From: a virus
IMG/VR virus record: IMGVR_UViG_3300044826_000111
Location: 1 to 39,898 of that record
Length of the DNA: 39,898 bases
Strand: one strand, 5' to 3'
In this document: positions 31,046-37,961 of the stretch, in pieces
Numbering within the stretch: position 1 is the first letter of the stretch
Layout: each line of letters begins with the position of its first letter
The notes under the pieces: generated by a model
The model's input: only the letters and a program-made list of their open reading frames with translations
Databases searched by the model: none
What the model was told of the DNA's origin: nothing
Position numbers and translations under genes: made by a program

Positions 31046-31119
31046 AAGATGAACTTCTCTTCATGTCGCCCTTTATCATAATCGTATTAATCGTATTTCT
31101 ATGGAACGCATGCTCATGA
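31042..31119 (+). CDS. 25-residue membrane peptide
   Basis: A polar MKDELLFMS start, then a hydrophobic helix (PFIIIVLIVFLWNACS). Overlaps both neighbours by 4 nt. One of several one-helix peptides in this operon. Confidence 0.52.
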   Translation: MKDELLFMSPFIIIVLIVFLWNACS

Positions 31120-31388
31120 TTAAAAAGACAGTGCCGTGCCATGAACTCCCATGGGTTAATTTCAATGATGGAATTCCTCTTGGTGTCAGGTTACTTATTA
31201 GACAAGGTAAATTCTACACATTTGGCATAGTAGAGATGCCATCCATAGGTGAGCCTGGTAAATATCAACCTATGTTTTTGTTTGTACATACTGAGCATGA
31301 CAATAAGTGCCATGATGTAACATTAGAAGATCGTTATGCATGGTCATACATTGACCTAAGAGAAAAAACGGAGTATGTGTTTGAATGA
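31116..31388 (+). CDS. Hypothetical 90-residue protein
   Basis: Start ATG 31116 overlaps the preceding stop; an in-frame ATG at 31101 is less likely. Beta-rich with WVNFNDGIPLGVRLLIRQGK and a C-terminal AWSYIDLREKTEYVFE. The PLG...LL...W pattern faintly recalls DUF551, but I do not assign it. Confidence 0.6.
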   Translation: MIKKTVPCHELPWVNFNDGIPLGVRLLIRQGKFYTFGIVEMPSIGEPGKYQPMFLFVHTEHDNKCHDVTLEDRYAWSYIDLREKTEYVFE

Positions 31389-31489
31389 AATGCGACAACT
31401 GCGAAGAAAAGTCTAGTGATCTTTGGGTTGCCCTAAACTTAGTGTTATGTAATAAATGCTACTTTGAACTTAAGGAGCTATTGAAATGA
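31385..31489 (+). CDS. 34-residue zinc-ribbon peptide
   Basis: CDNC at residues 3-6 and CNKC at residues 22-25 give a complete four-Cys zinc site in a very short chain (MKCDNCEEKSSD...LCNKCYFEL). Overlaps both neighbours by 4-5 nt. AAGGAG near its end serves the next gene. Confidence 0.6.
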   Translation: MKCDNCEEKSSDLWVALNLVLCNKCYFELKELLK

Positions 31490-31710
31490 CAAAAACTAAA
31501 ACATCTCATGAAGTACATAATTGTTCCTGTAATTGCCATATAGAATGCACAGCGGATTCACTAGGTCGAATGAAAATAATCGATTGGCAAGTAAATGGGA
31601 TTGAAATACCAGTTAATTTTTGCCCATTCTGTGGAAGAAAGGCATTAGAATTTGCAATGTATTCTGAAATCCTAGATAACCCTTATGAGGTCGAACATGA
31701 CAAAAACTAA
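31486..31710 (+). CDS. 74-residue zinc-ribbon protein
   Basis: Cys pairs at CSCNC and at VNFCPFCGRKA. The VNFCPFCGxK ending is shared with the leftward gene at 37468, so the two are probably paralogues. AAGGAG precedes ATG 31486. It probably binds zinc; partner unknown. Confidence 0.65.
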   Translation: MTKTKTSHEVHNCSCNCHIECTADSLGRMKIIDWQVNGIEIPVNFCPFCGRKALEFAMYSEILDNPYEVEHDKN

Positions 31711-31822
31711 CTACATCCCACGACCACCACTACCCTGGTCCAACCCTTACCCTTGGTGGAAGGTGCAGACTGTGTTCGTATACCCACCAATGACAATCAT
31801 CTCGCCCAAGGGTGGCCTATGA
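31697..31822 (+). CDS. Proline-rich peptide C (41 residues)
   Basis: MTKTNYIPRPPLPWSNPYPW: nine prolines and four tryptophans in 41 residues. MTxT and Pro 8 match peptides A, B and D. It overlaps the zinc-ribbon gene by 14 nt and the following membrane peptide by 4 nt. Confidence 0.6.
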   Translation: MTKTNYIPRPPLPWSNPYPWWKVQTVFVYPPMTIISPKGGL

Positions 31823-31884
31823 GTAACATAGGTATAGTTATGATTATATTTGTATTGTTTGTTTTTTGGAGGCTAGAATGCTAG
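31819..31884 (+). CDS. 21-residue membrane peptide
   Basis: MSNIGIVMIIFVLFVFWRLEC is one hydrophobic helix with a short charged end. It overlaps peptide C by 4 nt and the next gene by 7 nt. A GGAGG inside it serves the next start, so it may also act as a translational spacer. Confidence 0.5.
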   Translation: MSNIGIVMIIFVLFVFWRLEC

Positions 31885-31970
31885 TTACAGGCCTATGTGC
31901 CATCGCTCTAGTGCTGTTATGTATTGGTGCTTTAATGCTCGTGTACTATAATGCGAATAACAACTCCTAG
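31878..31970 (+). CDS. 30-residue membrane peptide
   Basis: LCAIALVLLCIGALMLVYY forms a hydrophobic helix after a three-residue start; the tail is polar (NANNNS). GGAGG (31868-31872) with a 5-nt spacer gives it a strong ribosome-binding site, which favours real expression. Confidence 0.6.
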   Translation: MLVTGLCAIALVLLCIGALMLVYYNANNNS

Positions 31971-31979
31971 GAGGTAGTT

Positions 31980-32276
31980 ATGTCCGCTCCACTTAGTGTT
32001 AGTGCAAATCCTTCAACAGCAGTCTCTGATAGCTGCAACTGTGCATCATGTTGCCCTGTAAGTTGCTGTATGCCTGTACGTGGACGTAGAATAGGTAAAG
32101 CTCATCCTCACAAGCCTGAGCCTGCACAAGTACGCCAAGAGCGTGCTGGTAGTGACATAGAGATACACTCCGAGACTACGCTCAAGGTTCATGGTGCATC
32201 ACAGCCAGTCCTTAATCCGGATGGCACATGGGAAGTAATGATTGATGGCAAAAAATATACCACTACAAACAAATGA
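31980..32276 (+). CDS. Cysteine-rich 98-residue protein
   Basis: A cluster of six cysteines within residues 19-31 (CNCASCCPVSCC) is followed by a basic stretch (GRRIGKAHPHK) and a C-terminal beta domain (PVLNPDGTWEVMIDGKKYTT). GGAGG precedes ATG 31980. A metal site at the N-terminus is likely. No family is recognised. Confidence 0.65.
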   Translation: MSAPLSVSANPSTAVSDSCNCASCCPVSCCMPVRGRRIGKAHPHKPEPAQVRQERAGSDIEIHSETTLKVHGASQPVLNPDGTWEVMIDGKKYTTTNK

Positions 32277-32386
32277 GTGAATTCATAGGCATACTGATAG
32301 GCAGCATGATAGGCACGATGATAGGCGTGCTTGTCATCACATGGATATGGATTAATTGCGATTACCTTAAGGGCGATGATGACTAA
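32273..32386 (+). CDS. 37-residue glycine-zipper membrane peptide
   Basis: FIGILIGSMIGTMIGVLVIT has regularly spaced glycines (IG-x2-IG-x2-IG), a packing motif for helix-helix contact in membranes, and ends in an acidic GDDD. Overlaps both neighbours. It may oligomerise in the membrane. Confidence 0.58.
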   Translation: MSEFIGILIGSMIGTMIGVLVITWIWINCDYLKGDDD

Positions 32387-32498
32387 AACCGTAACCACAC
32401 CAATGGTTCCAGCCTCCAACCGTGGCAGTGTGCCGTTGCAATTCCCTAACCCTTATGGTGGCCCAGTGCGTATACCATACCCAAACCCGGCTAAATGA
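32379..32498 (+). CDS. Proline-rich peptide D (39 residues)
   Basis: MTKTVTTPMVPASN, then QFPNPYGGPV and RIPYPNPAK: nine prolines. The first eight residues differ from peptide A only at position 3. It overlaps the glycine-zipper gene by 8 nt and the DUF551-like gene by 4 nt. Confidence 0.6.
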   Translation: MTKTVTTPMVPASNRGSVPLQFPNPYGGPVRIPYPNPAK

Positions 32499-32710
32499 TG
32501 AAGTGGTATTCTTGTGATGATAAATCTATTACGCCTCCATTAAATAAGGATTTGCTATTAGCTCATATGGCCTCCCATTGTCCAGATGTAGATTTGGCCA
32601 GATGGAATGGAAAATTCTGGTACGATCCACAAGATACTAATTATTATTACAGAGATCATGAAGTTCAATATTGGGCAAAGTGGCCTGAACATCCTAACCC
32701 GGGTAGATAA
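32495..32710 (+). CDS. DUF551-like protein, rightward copy
   Basis: 71 residues: KWYSCDDKSITPPLNKDLLL at the start, WNGKFWYD in the middle and VQYWAKWPEHP at the end. This is the W...P...W...W..LP-type frame of the family at 36545-39285, on the other strand. It overlaps the next start by one base. Confidence 0.62.
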   Translation: MMKWYSCDDKSITPPLNKDLLLAHMASHCPDVDLARWNGKFWYDPQDTNYYYRDHEVQYWAKWPEHPNPGR

Positions 32711-32940
32711 TGGATGAAGATTATCTAAGCCATAAGCTGTATGTTGAGCAACAAGCCCTATATGATCAATGGAAGGAAACACACGAAGCTTGGAAAAAGG
32801 CTAAAGCTCACGCTAAATGGGCTAAAAAGAACCAAACAAGCAAAGACTATGAGGCCATAAATGACGGTGGTTCTATCTTTGGCAAGACAAAGAATCAAAT
32901 AGACAAGTTTTTTAATAAACTACCAGGGGCCAAATCTTAG
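32710..32940 (+). CDS. Small charged protein with KLPG tail (76 residues)
   Basis: A long charged helix (KETHEAWKKAKAHAKWAKKN) leads to GGSIFGKTKNQIDKFFNKLP-G at the C-terminus. The next gene ends with a close copy of this C-terminal motif. The stop directly abuts the next ATG. Function unknown. Confidence 0.62.
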   Translation: MDEDYLSHKLYVEQQALYDQWKETHEAWKKAKAHAKWAKKNQTSKDYEAINDGGSIFGKTKNQIDKFFNKLPGAKS

Positions 32941-33192
32941 ATGTTTTTACTTGCAGGGTTCATATTAGGGGCACTCACACCTTCAATTATGCACTGGATA
33001 TCTGATGTGCAAAGTGAAAAATATCGAAAAATATTAGATAAAGCTGGTCAAGATCATTTGGATTGGTCAAAAAAGCATCAAAAGGTAAATCATGTAGAGT
33101 CTGTATTTCCCGGCGGTAATTACCTTGGAATGACAAAACAACAGTTAGACGAACAATTTGATAAACTACCAGGACAAAATGACAAAGCGTGA
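32941..33192 (+). CDS. Membrane-anchored paralogue with KLPG tail (83 residues)
   Basis: An N-terminal membrane segment (FLLAGFILGALTPSIMHWI) replaces the soluble start of its neighbour. The helix and the GGNYLGMTKQQLDEQFDKLP-G tail follow. The two genes look like a duplication with an added anchor. The shared form is G-x-TK-x-Q-(I/L)-D-x3-F-(N/D)-KLPG. Confidence 0.62.
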   Translation: MFLLAGFILGALTPSIMHWISDVQSEKYRKILDKAGQDHLDWSKKHQKVNHVESVFPGGNYLGMTKQQLDEQFDKLPGQNDKA

Positions 33193-33421
33193 ACGATTAG
33201 AGGACTTAGGCAAGCTCGCTGTGATGCTTAAAAACCTAACAGAAAACGACATATTCGAAGATTGTCAAAGCAAACATGCTTACGAAACATGGCTAAATCG
33301 TCATATCCAACGTGATGAAGATGACCTTGCTGGCTTATATGATCTACATTGCAAATTACGTCATCTACACTTACAAATTGAAGAATGCTGGTGTCTAGCG
33401 GAGGGTGAAATTGACGATTAA
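33179..33421 (+). CDS. Hypothetical 80-residue helical protein
   Basis: Start ATG 33179 overlaps the preceding gene by 14 nt. Helical and charged: RERLEDLGKLAVMLKNLTEN, then DLHCKLRHLHLQIEECWCL. GGAGG near its end serves the next gene. No family is recognised. Confidence 0.62.
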   Translation: MTKRERLEDLGKLAVMLKNLTENDIFEDCQSKHAYETWLNRHIQRDEDDLAGLYDLHCKLRHLHLQIEECWCLAEGEIDD

Positions 33422-33578
33422 CACAGATTACGCCCAGCTAAAAGCTTATGGCCAATTACATCCACGAGATACCAAGCCTACAGAGCTTCCGCCCTTCGAA
33501 CAATGGCCTGCACTAGTTAAAAAGAACACACAAAGACCTAATTGGCACTCAAGACTTAAAGCAAAGGCTAAATTATGA
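33411..33578 (+). CDS. 55-residue protein starting at TTG
   Basis: TTG 33411 has GGAGG 6 nt upstream (33400-33404), so a TTG start is well supported; no ATG lies in frame near it. The peptide is soluble and mixed (TINTDYAQLKAYGQLHPRD) with a basic end (RLKAKAKL). It overlaps the stop before it and the start after it. Confidence 0.6.
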   Translation: MTINTDYAQLKAYGQLHPRDTKPTELPPFEQWPALVKKNTQRPNWHSRLKAKAKL

Positions 33579-33691
33579 TGTACAAAATACTATTCATATG
33601 TTTAATGTGTAGCTGTTGCACGCCAATTGAGCGTGAGATCACGGAAGAAGTCATAGAAGAGATTGTTGAGTATGAATGTGGTAAGAAGTAA
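33575..33691 (+). CDS. 38-residue Cys-rich membrane or lipoprotein peptide
   Basis: MMYKILFICLMCSCCTPIER resembles a short lipoprotein signal ending in cysteines; the rest is acidic (EITEEVIEEIVEYE). Such tiny lipoproteins can be Rz1-type spanins, yet no Rz partner is recognised. It overlaps the next gene by 20 nt. Confidence 0.52.
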   Translation: MMYKILFICLMCSCCTPIEREITEEVIEEIVEYECGKK

Positions 33692-34088
33692 ATTAATACA
33701 TTTCTCTAGTCTAACAGATGACTGGAAAACTCCTGATTCTATTTACCAAAAGTTGCATGCGGAATTTGAGTTTAATTTTGACCCATGCCCTTTTCAATCC
33801 CTAATAGATGGATTATCCTTAGAATGGGGTACTAAAAATTTTGTAAATCCCCCTTATTCTAAACTTGCTTTATGGATTAAAAAGGCTTATATTGAGTTTA
33901 CCAAAGGAAAGTTAGTTGTCATGTTAATACCTTCTCGCACTGACACTAAAGCTTGGCATGATTACATTATGAAAGCTCATGAAATTAGATTTATCAAAGG
34001 TAGATTGAAATTTAGTGGCGCTAAACATAACGCTCCATTTCCGAGTTGTGTAGTTATATTTAAACCAGAAAATATGGCCAAATCGTGA
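33672..34088 (+). CDS. Dam-like phage N6-adenine methyltransferase
   Basis: 138 residues from ATG 33672. The phage Dam pattern is visible: DDWKTPDSIYQKL, FNFDPCPF (37-41), WGTKNFVNPPYS with the NPPY motif (59-62), VMLIPSRTDTKAWHDYI and APFPSCVVIF. NPPY places the target adenine. It probably modifies phage DNA against host restriction. It is shorter than host Dam, as is normal in this family. Confidence 0.88.
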   Translation: MNVVRSKLIHFSSLTDDWKTPDSIYQKLHAEFEFNFDPCPFQSLIDGLSLEWGTKNFVNPPYSKLALWIKKAYIEFTKGKLVVMLIPSRTDTKAWHDYIMKAHEIRFIKGRLKFSGAKHNAPFPSCVVIFKPENMAKS

Positions 34089-34324
34089 AGTATTTATTAA
34101 CCACATTATACTGCCTAATGCTAGCCTCTTGCAGTAAGCCAGAGCATCGCATAGTCCATGAAATACACTATGTCCCATCCTATGGAGCATTAGCCCCCAT
34201 TGTTGAGCCTATTGAGCGTTTAAACCCCAATATGCCTAGCCAAGCAATAGAAAATCACAGACAATACCCACCACGCCGTCATGAGAAGAACTCAACGAGC
34301 GGCAAATATAACCGAGGAATCTAA
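34085..34324 (+). CDS. Lipoprotein (79 residues)
   Basis: MKYLLTTLYCLMLASCSKPE: a clear signal peptide with the lipobox LASC, so Cys 16 would be lipidated. The mature part is Pro/His/Arg-rich and disordered. GTG 34085 overlaps the methyltransferase stop. A superinfection-exclusion or Rz1-like spanin role is possible. Confidence 0.7.
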   Translation: MKYLLTTLYCLMLASCSKPEHRIVHEIHYVPSYGALAPIVEPIERLNPNMPSQAIENHRQYPPRRHEKNSTSGKYNRGI

Positions 34325-34473
34325 TGGATCAGAGAATTAAGTCCGCCGCACGTAAGATCAAAGATAAGCTTAAGGGCACCATAAAAACCGAAGAGAAAGA
34401 GTTTAAAGGCTTGCTCAAGGAAGACAAAAAGCTTGACAAAGAACGTGATGCTCTAAAGAAGAAAGCACGCTAG
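34324..34473 (+). CDS. 49-residue lysine-rich helical protein
   Basis: MDQRIKSAARKIKDKLKGTI, with 17 lysines over 49 residues and a continuous charged helix. The start overlaps the preceding stop (TAATG). It is the last micro-gene before the portal. It may bind DNA or RNA by charge. Confidence 0.6.
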   Translation: MDQRIKSAARKIKDKLKGTIKTEEKEFKGLLKEDKKLDKERDALKKKAR

Positions 34474-34506
34474 TTAACATAATAATACAACGAATTTCGA
34501 CCATAT

Positions 34507-34536
34507 GCTACACTAAAATTTTACCCTAGGTGTAGC
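34507..34536. promoter_or_regulatory. Inverted repeat ending at the portal start codon and containing its SD
   Basis: GCTACAC (34507-34513) and GTGTAGC (34530-34536) are perfect reverse complements, 16 nt apart, and the next base is the A of ATG 34537. AGGTG in the right arm is the only ribosome-binding site. The geometry (7-16-7 then ATGG) and core (TACAC/GTGTA) equal those at 21551-21580. Confidence 0.75.
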
Positions 34537-36675
34537 ATGGCAAGTCCTATGTCCGATTACTCAGATGATGCTCGACAGTTCCTCAAGGAATATAAGTCCA
34601 AATCTAAATCTCAGTCATTAGAAGATCATCAGGACATTATCAAAGAGTTCGGCGAGAACTACGAGCGAGCCTACCAGCAACTCAACACCTACTATGCCGA
34701 AGCCTACCGCGACCTTAGTTACTCCCTAGGTAACCAATGGTCACTTGAAGAGATAGCATACCTTAACAACCAGAGACGCTCTAGTTTTACCTACAACATG
34801 GTTCGACGCATGGTTAACCTTGTAGAGGGTATACAGCGTGATGGCCGCCTTGCTACCAAGATAAGCCCTATTGAAGACTCATCCGAGATGACTGCCGAGC
34901 TCATGACGGATGTAATGCAATACATTATGACCTCAGGATCAGGTTATGACAAATTATCCCAGGCGTTTCGTGATAGTCTTGTTACGGGTATTTCGTGGAT
35001 ATGCCCATACCTTGACTATAGGGGGGACCCTGTCAATGGCGATGTTAAGTTTAACATCACAAATTGGAATGACAGCATATGGGATCCTTTCTTCTTCGAA
35101 AAAGACATGTCAGACTGCTCATTCTGGGCACGACGTAAGTATCTAGACCGTACTACAGTGATTTCATTGCTCCCCGACCAAGAAGATCGCATTAATGCAT
35201 TGCCTTATGGCAATAGAGATGATAAATTCACCTACATGTCCTTCGCCAGAAACTTCGGCATGCAAAAACTCCTCAACTATACCGAATACTGGCGCAGAAA
35301 GTGGGAAATAAGAGATGTACTTGTCGATATGGACTCTGGAGAGACTACAGAGTGGAAAGGACCAAAAGACAGACTCCAATTCATTCAAGCTCTACATCCT
35401 AATCTCAAAATTATTCGCAAGCCTGTGCGCACTGTTGAGCTGGGCATTATCGTAGAGGGAGAGCTGCTTTATTATGGAAAAGATCCTTACGGTCTTGACG
35501 ACTACCCTTGCGTTCCTATTTTCGGCGGTGATTATTCCCCTACTTATGATCTTTATACTTGGAAGCTCCAAGGAATTGTCCGATATATTCGCGATCCTCA
35601 GACTGAGCTTAATAAGCGTATTTCTCGCCATGTGGACCTATTGGATTCGCAACTAAACTCAGGGTGGATCGCAAAGACAGGCGCTGTAACCAATACATCA
35701 TCTTTATTCAAGTCGGGCAATGGACAGGTGGTGTTCATCCGTCCCGATGCGAATATGGAAGATGTACAGCGAATTATGCCGCCAGATATCCCACAAGGGC
35801 AAATGGCATTAACGGAGATGTTCAATGAGATTATCCCGAATATATTGGGTATTAATCCCGAAATGCTTGGGATGCCCGAGAATGAGAAGGTTGAAACCGC
35901 TGCCATCCTCGCCAAAATGCGACAATCTGCAGGTCTTATCTCCCTTCGCGGTGTATTTGATAACCTTGCTGAAAGTCAAAAAATACTCGGCCAGAAGGTT
36001 ATGAAGATGATGCAGGTGAACTATTCACCTGAGAAAATCAAGCTCATCACTAAGAAAGACGTAACTCCTGAATTTTATTCCAAGACCTTCTCACGTTATG
36101 ACGTGACAGTAGAAGAAGGCCTATTGACCAACACCCAGAAACAGACTGAGTTCATGCAGCTATTCACTATGAAGCAAGCTGGTATGCCAATACCTGATAG
36201 CCTACTAGTCAAGAAATCAAGCCTACACTGCCGTCAAGAGCTTGATGACATTCTTGATGCTCAAGCTAAACAAGAACAAGAAGCTATACAGCGTCAAATG
36301 GAAATGCAAGATCAGCAGATGGCAATCACTACACAGGGCATAGAAGCTAAAGCCAAGGCTGACCAAAGCCTTGCTATGGAGCGCATGAACAAGATTCACC
36401 TTGACGAGGCTATATCAGCTGAGCGTATACAGAAGGCACAAGAAGAGTCTTCCGCCCAGATGCTTAACTTCGCTAAGATGCTTAAAGAGATAGATGGACT
36501 AGACTTAGATCATATGCTACGTAAAGTGGAAGCATTACGTAACCTTACGGAGCTTGAGCTTGCTCACAAGCAGCATGATCATGAGGTAACAAAGCATCAG
36601 GATGATATGGCACTGCAGCATCGTCAGCTTGATGTTCAACAATATCAGGCTCAGGCAGCTCCGCCCAATGCATAA
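34537..36675 (+). CDS. Portal protein (P22-like)
   Basis: 712 residues. N-terminal YRDLSYSLGNQWSLEEIAYL and NMVRRMVNLVEGIQRDGR, then DPFFFEKDMSDCSFWARRKY, YGKDPYGLDDYPCVPIFGG, and a QTELNKRISRHVDLLDSQLN clip region match the P22 gp1-type portal family. The last 130 residues are a Gln/Met/Lys-rich helical barrel. Twelve copies form the ring through which terminase packages DNA and the tail attaches. The 3' end overlaps an antisense gene by 131 nt. Confidence 0.9.
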   Translation: MASPMSDYSDDARQFLKEYKSKSKSQSLEDHQDIIKEFGENYERAYQQLNTYYAEAYRDLSYSLGNQWSLEEIAYLNNQRRSSFTYNMVRRMVNLVEGIQRDGRLATKISPIEDSSEMTAELMTDVMQYIMTSGSGYDKLSQAFRDSLVTGISWICPYLDYRGDPVNGDVKFNITNWNDSIWDPFFFEKDMSDCSFWARRKYLDRTTVISLLPDQEDRINALPYGNRDDKFTYMSFARNFGMQKLLNYTEYWRRKWEIRDVLVDMDSGETTEWKGPKDRLQFIQALHPNLKIIRKPVRTVELGIIVEGELLYYGKDPYGLDDYPCVPIFGGDYSPTYDLYTWKLQGIVRYIRDPQTELNKRISRHVDLLDSQLNSGWIAKTGAVTNTSSLFKSGNGQVVFIRPDANMEDVQRIMPPDIPQGQMALTEMFNEIIPNILGINPEMLGMPENEKVETAAILAKMRQSAGLISLRGVFDNLAESQKILGQKVMKMMQVNYSPEKIKLITKKDVTPEFYSKTFSRYDVTVEEGLLTNTQKQTEFMQLFTMKQAGMPIPDSLLVKKSSLHCRQELDDILDAQAKQEQEAIQRQMEMQDQQMAITTQGIEAKAKADQSLAMERMNKIHLDEAISAERIQKAQEESSAQMLNFAKMLKEIDGLDLDHMLRKVEALRNLTELELAHKQHDHEVTKHQDDMALQHRQLDVQQYQAQAAPPNA

Positions 36676-36892
36676 TCGCAGTACTCCTTGAAAAGTGCAT
36701 AGGATGCTTACCTGGTTCTTGAATATGGTGGAAATACAGGGTGTTAACACCCTCTGTATTTTTATGATGATATAATGCTTTAACTTCATCACCACTTGCT
36801 GTTTTGACAAGGTAAGTCTTGCCTTGTTCAGGATTTTTTTCTCCAAATCTAGGATATCCCCACCATTCATTCCAATCATTCCATTCAGTCAT
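36545..36892 (-). CDS. DUF551-like protein reading into the portal gene
   Basis: 115 residues. It starts MTEWNDWNEWWGYPRFGE, contains the family ending IMHWAELPEP near residue 75, then continues with about 40 extra His/Ala/Pro-rich residues. These are read antisense to the portal 3' end. It also contains the portal terminator (36732-36763) within its coding part. The tail probably arose when a stop was lost and the frame ran on. Confidence 0.68.
   Translation of the reverse strand: MTEWNDWNEWWGYPRFGEKNPEQGKTYLVKTASGDEVKALYHHKNTEGVNTLYFHHIQEPGKHPMHFSRSTAIMHWAELPEPDIVEHQADDAAVPYHPDALLPHDHAACEQAQAP
36732..36763 (+). terminator. Intrinsic terminator of the portal operon
   Basis: AAATACA-GGGTG (36732-36743), loop TTAA, then CACCC-TC-TGTATTT (36748-36761) and further T residues. 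Stem of 12 pairs with one two-base bulge. It stops rightward transcripts 57 nt after the portal stop. On the minus strand no U-run follows, so it acts in one direction only. Confidence 0.82.
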
Positions 36893-37088
36893 GAGGCACC
36901 TCGGGTAACATCATCCAGTGACTAGGATGAGCATAGTGATGTGAAGTAAAGCACTCGGAAAACCATATCGACTCACCAACAACAGTCCTTACATACCTAC
37001 CCTTGAGTATGCCGTTTTCTTTGCTATAGATGAGGATATCGGTGTCATCAGGGGGTAGTGCGTCTCTTATGCTAATCCATTCAGTCAT
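36885..37088 (-). CDS. DUF551-like protein (67 residues)
   Basis: MTEWISIRDALPPDDTDILI at the start and PSHWMMLPEVPHD at the end; the classic DUF551 frame W(I)S-x-R/K-D-x-LP ... HW-x-x-LPE. It overlaps both neighbours by 8 nt. DUF551 is common in phages and of unknown function. Confidence 0.75.
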   Translation of the reverse strand: MTEWISIRDALPPDDTDILIYSKENGILKGRYVRTVVGESIWFSECFTSHHYAHPSHWMMLPEVPHD

Positions 37089-37293
37089 GAGGCACCTCAG
37101 GTAACTCCGCCCAGTGCGTAACTCTACCTATGCCTTTACCATCCCAGTAAAGGCGTTCATATTTCTCAATAGGATCATCTTTATATGAAGGTTTGCCATA
37201 GGTAATCACATCATAATATCCAAATTCAATAGGTAAACGATCTTTAACAGATACCCATTTTTTAGGAGGACTATCTTTTAGAGACATCATTAA
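37081..37293 (-). CDS. DUF551-like protein (70 residues)
   Basis: From ATG 37293 (MMSLKDSPPKKWVSVKDRLP) to VTHWAELPEVPHD at the end, the last residues being identical to the end of the next gene. The frame opens further back to 37353, but that part overlaps the gene before and has no ribosome-binding site. One of a local family. Confidence 0.7.
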   Translation of the reverse strand, partial: LMMSLKDSPPKKWVSVKDRLPIEFGYYDVITYGKPSYKDDPIEKYERLYWDGKGIGRVTHWAELPEVPHD

Positions 37294-37471
37294 ATCCACA
37301 TGTGCAAGTTTGATAAGTTCTATAATGTTTATGAAACTCTTGAGCATTCTCAAGTAATTTTGCTTGACTACACGTCATATCTATGCAATTAAGTATAATT
37401 GTTTTATCACCTTTTTTCATTATAGGAATATTAGGCCAAAATCTAAACTTACATTTACCTAATTCAGTCAT
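37271..37471 (-). CDS. Hypothetical 66-residue protein
   Basis: MTELGKCKFRFWPNIPIMKK, then NCIDMTCSQAKLLENAQEF and a terminal TCTCGFNDVSKR. Five cysteines could bind metal. It overlaps the DUF551 gene downstream by 23 nt. Function unknown. Confidence 0.6.
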   Translation of the reverse strand: MTELGKCKFRFWPNIPIMKKGDKTIILNCIDMTCSQAKLLENAQEFHKHYRTYQTCTCGFNDVSKR

Positions 37472-37686
37472 ACATTATATTCTCTATTAGACTTTAATCC
37501 ACAAAATGGGCAGAAATTGACTTCACAGGACGCCCAATCATCAATATAATCCTCCAAGCCATTCTGCCCTTGATACCAAATACTCATGATCATAGGGCCA
37601 TTTCCAGAACATTCGTTTGTTCCCGTTCCGCAGCAGTAATTAATTTTTTCGGTTTTAAATTCTCTTTTGCAACAATGTTCAGTCAT
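37468..37686 (-). CDS. Zinc-ribbon protein (72 residues)
   Basis: Nine cysteines: MTEHCCKREF, INYCCGTGTNEC and CEVNFCPFCGLK. The VNFCPFCGxK ending matches the rightward gene at 31486, so a copy of this family lies on each strand. It overlaps its neighbour by 4 nt. Confidence 0.65.
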   Translation of the reverse strand: MTEHCCKREFKTEKINYCCGTGTNECSGNGPMIMSIWYQGQNGLEDYIDDWASCEVNFCPFCGLKSNREYNV

Positions 37687-37706
37687 AACTCAACATTCTT
37701 CTTAGG

Positions 37707-37961
37707 TTAGGCCGGACATTGATAACATTTTCTTACAACATTCTTCAGTCTGTAATATTCTTCAAAATCAATACTTAAATCATGTGAATATGCCAACATG
37801 GTAATGTCAAATATACTTAAGCCATATCGATCTTGTAGCAGAACTGCGTCAAAACCTGATAACCGGGTTTTTGGCTGGTACTTTTTCCATACATCGCTAA
37901 GTAATGTACCGCCTCGTAAGATGATTTTAAGAGCTTCAGCTTCATTTATTCGATATTTCAT
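37707..37961 (-). CDS. Hypothetical 84-residue protein
   Basis: MKYRINEAEALKIILRGGTL, DVWKKYQPKTRLSGFDAVLL and a C-terminal KNVVRKCYQCPA. The RGGTL...W motif is helical; the Cys pair at the end is isolated. It overlaps the phosphoesterase gene by 4 nt. No family recognised. Confidence 0.62.
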   Translation of the reverse strand: MKYRINEAEALKIILRGGTLLSDVWKKYQPKTRLSGFDAVLLQDRYGLSIFDITMLAYSHDLSIDFEEYYRLKNVVRKCYQCPA

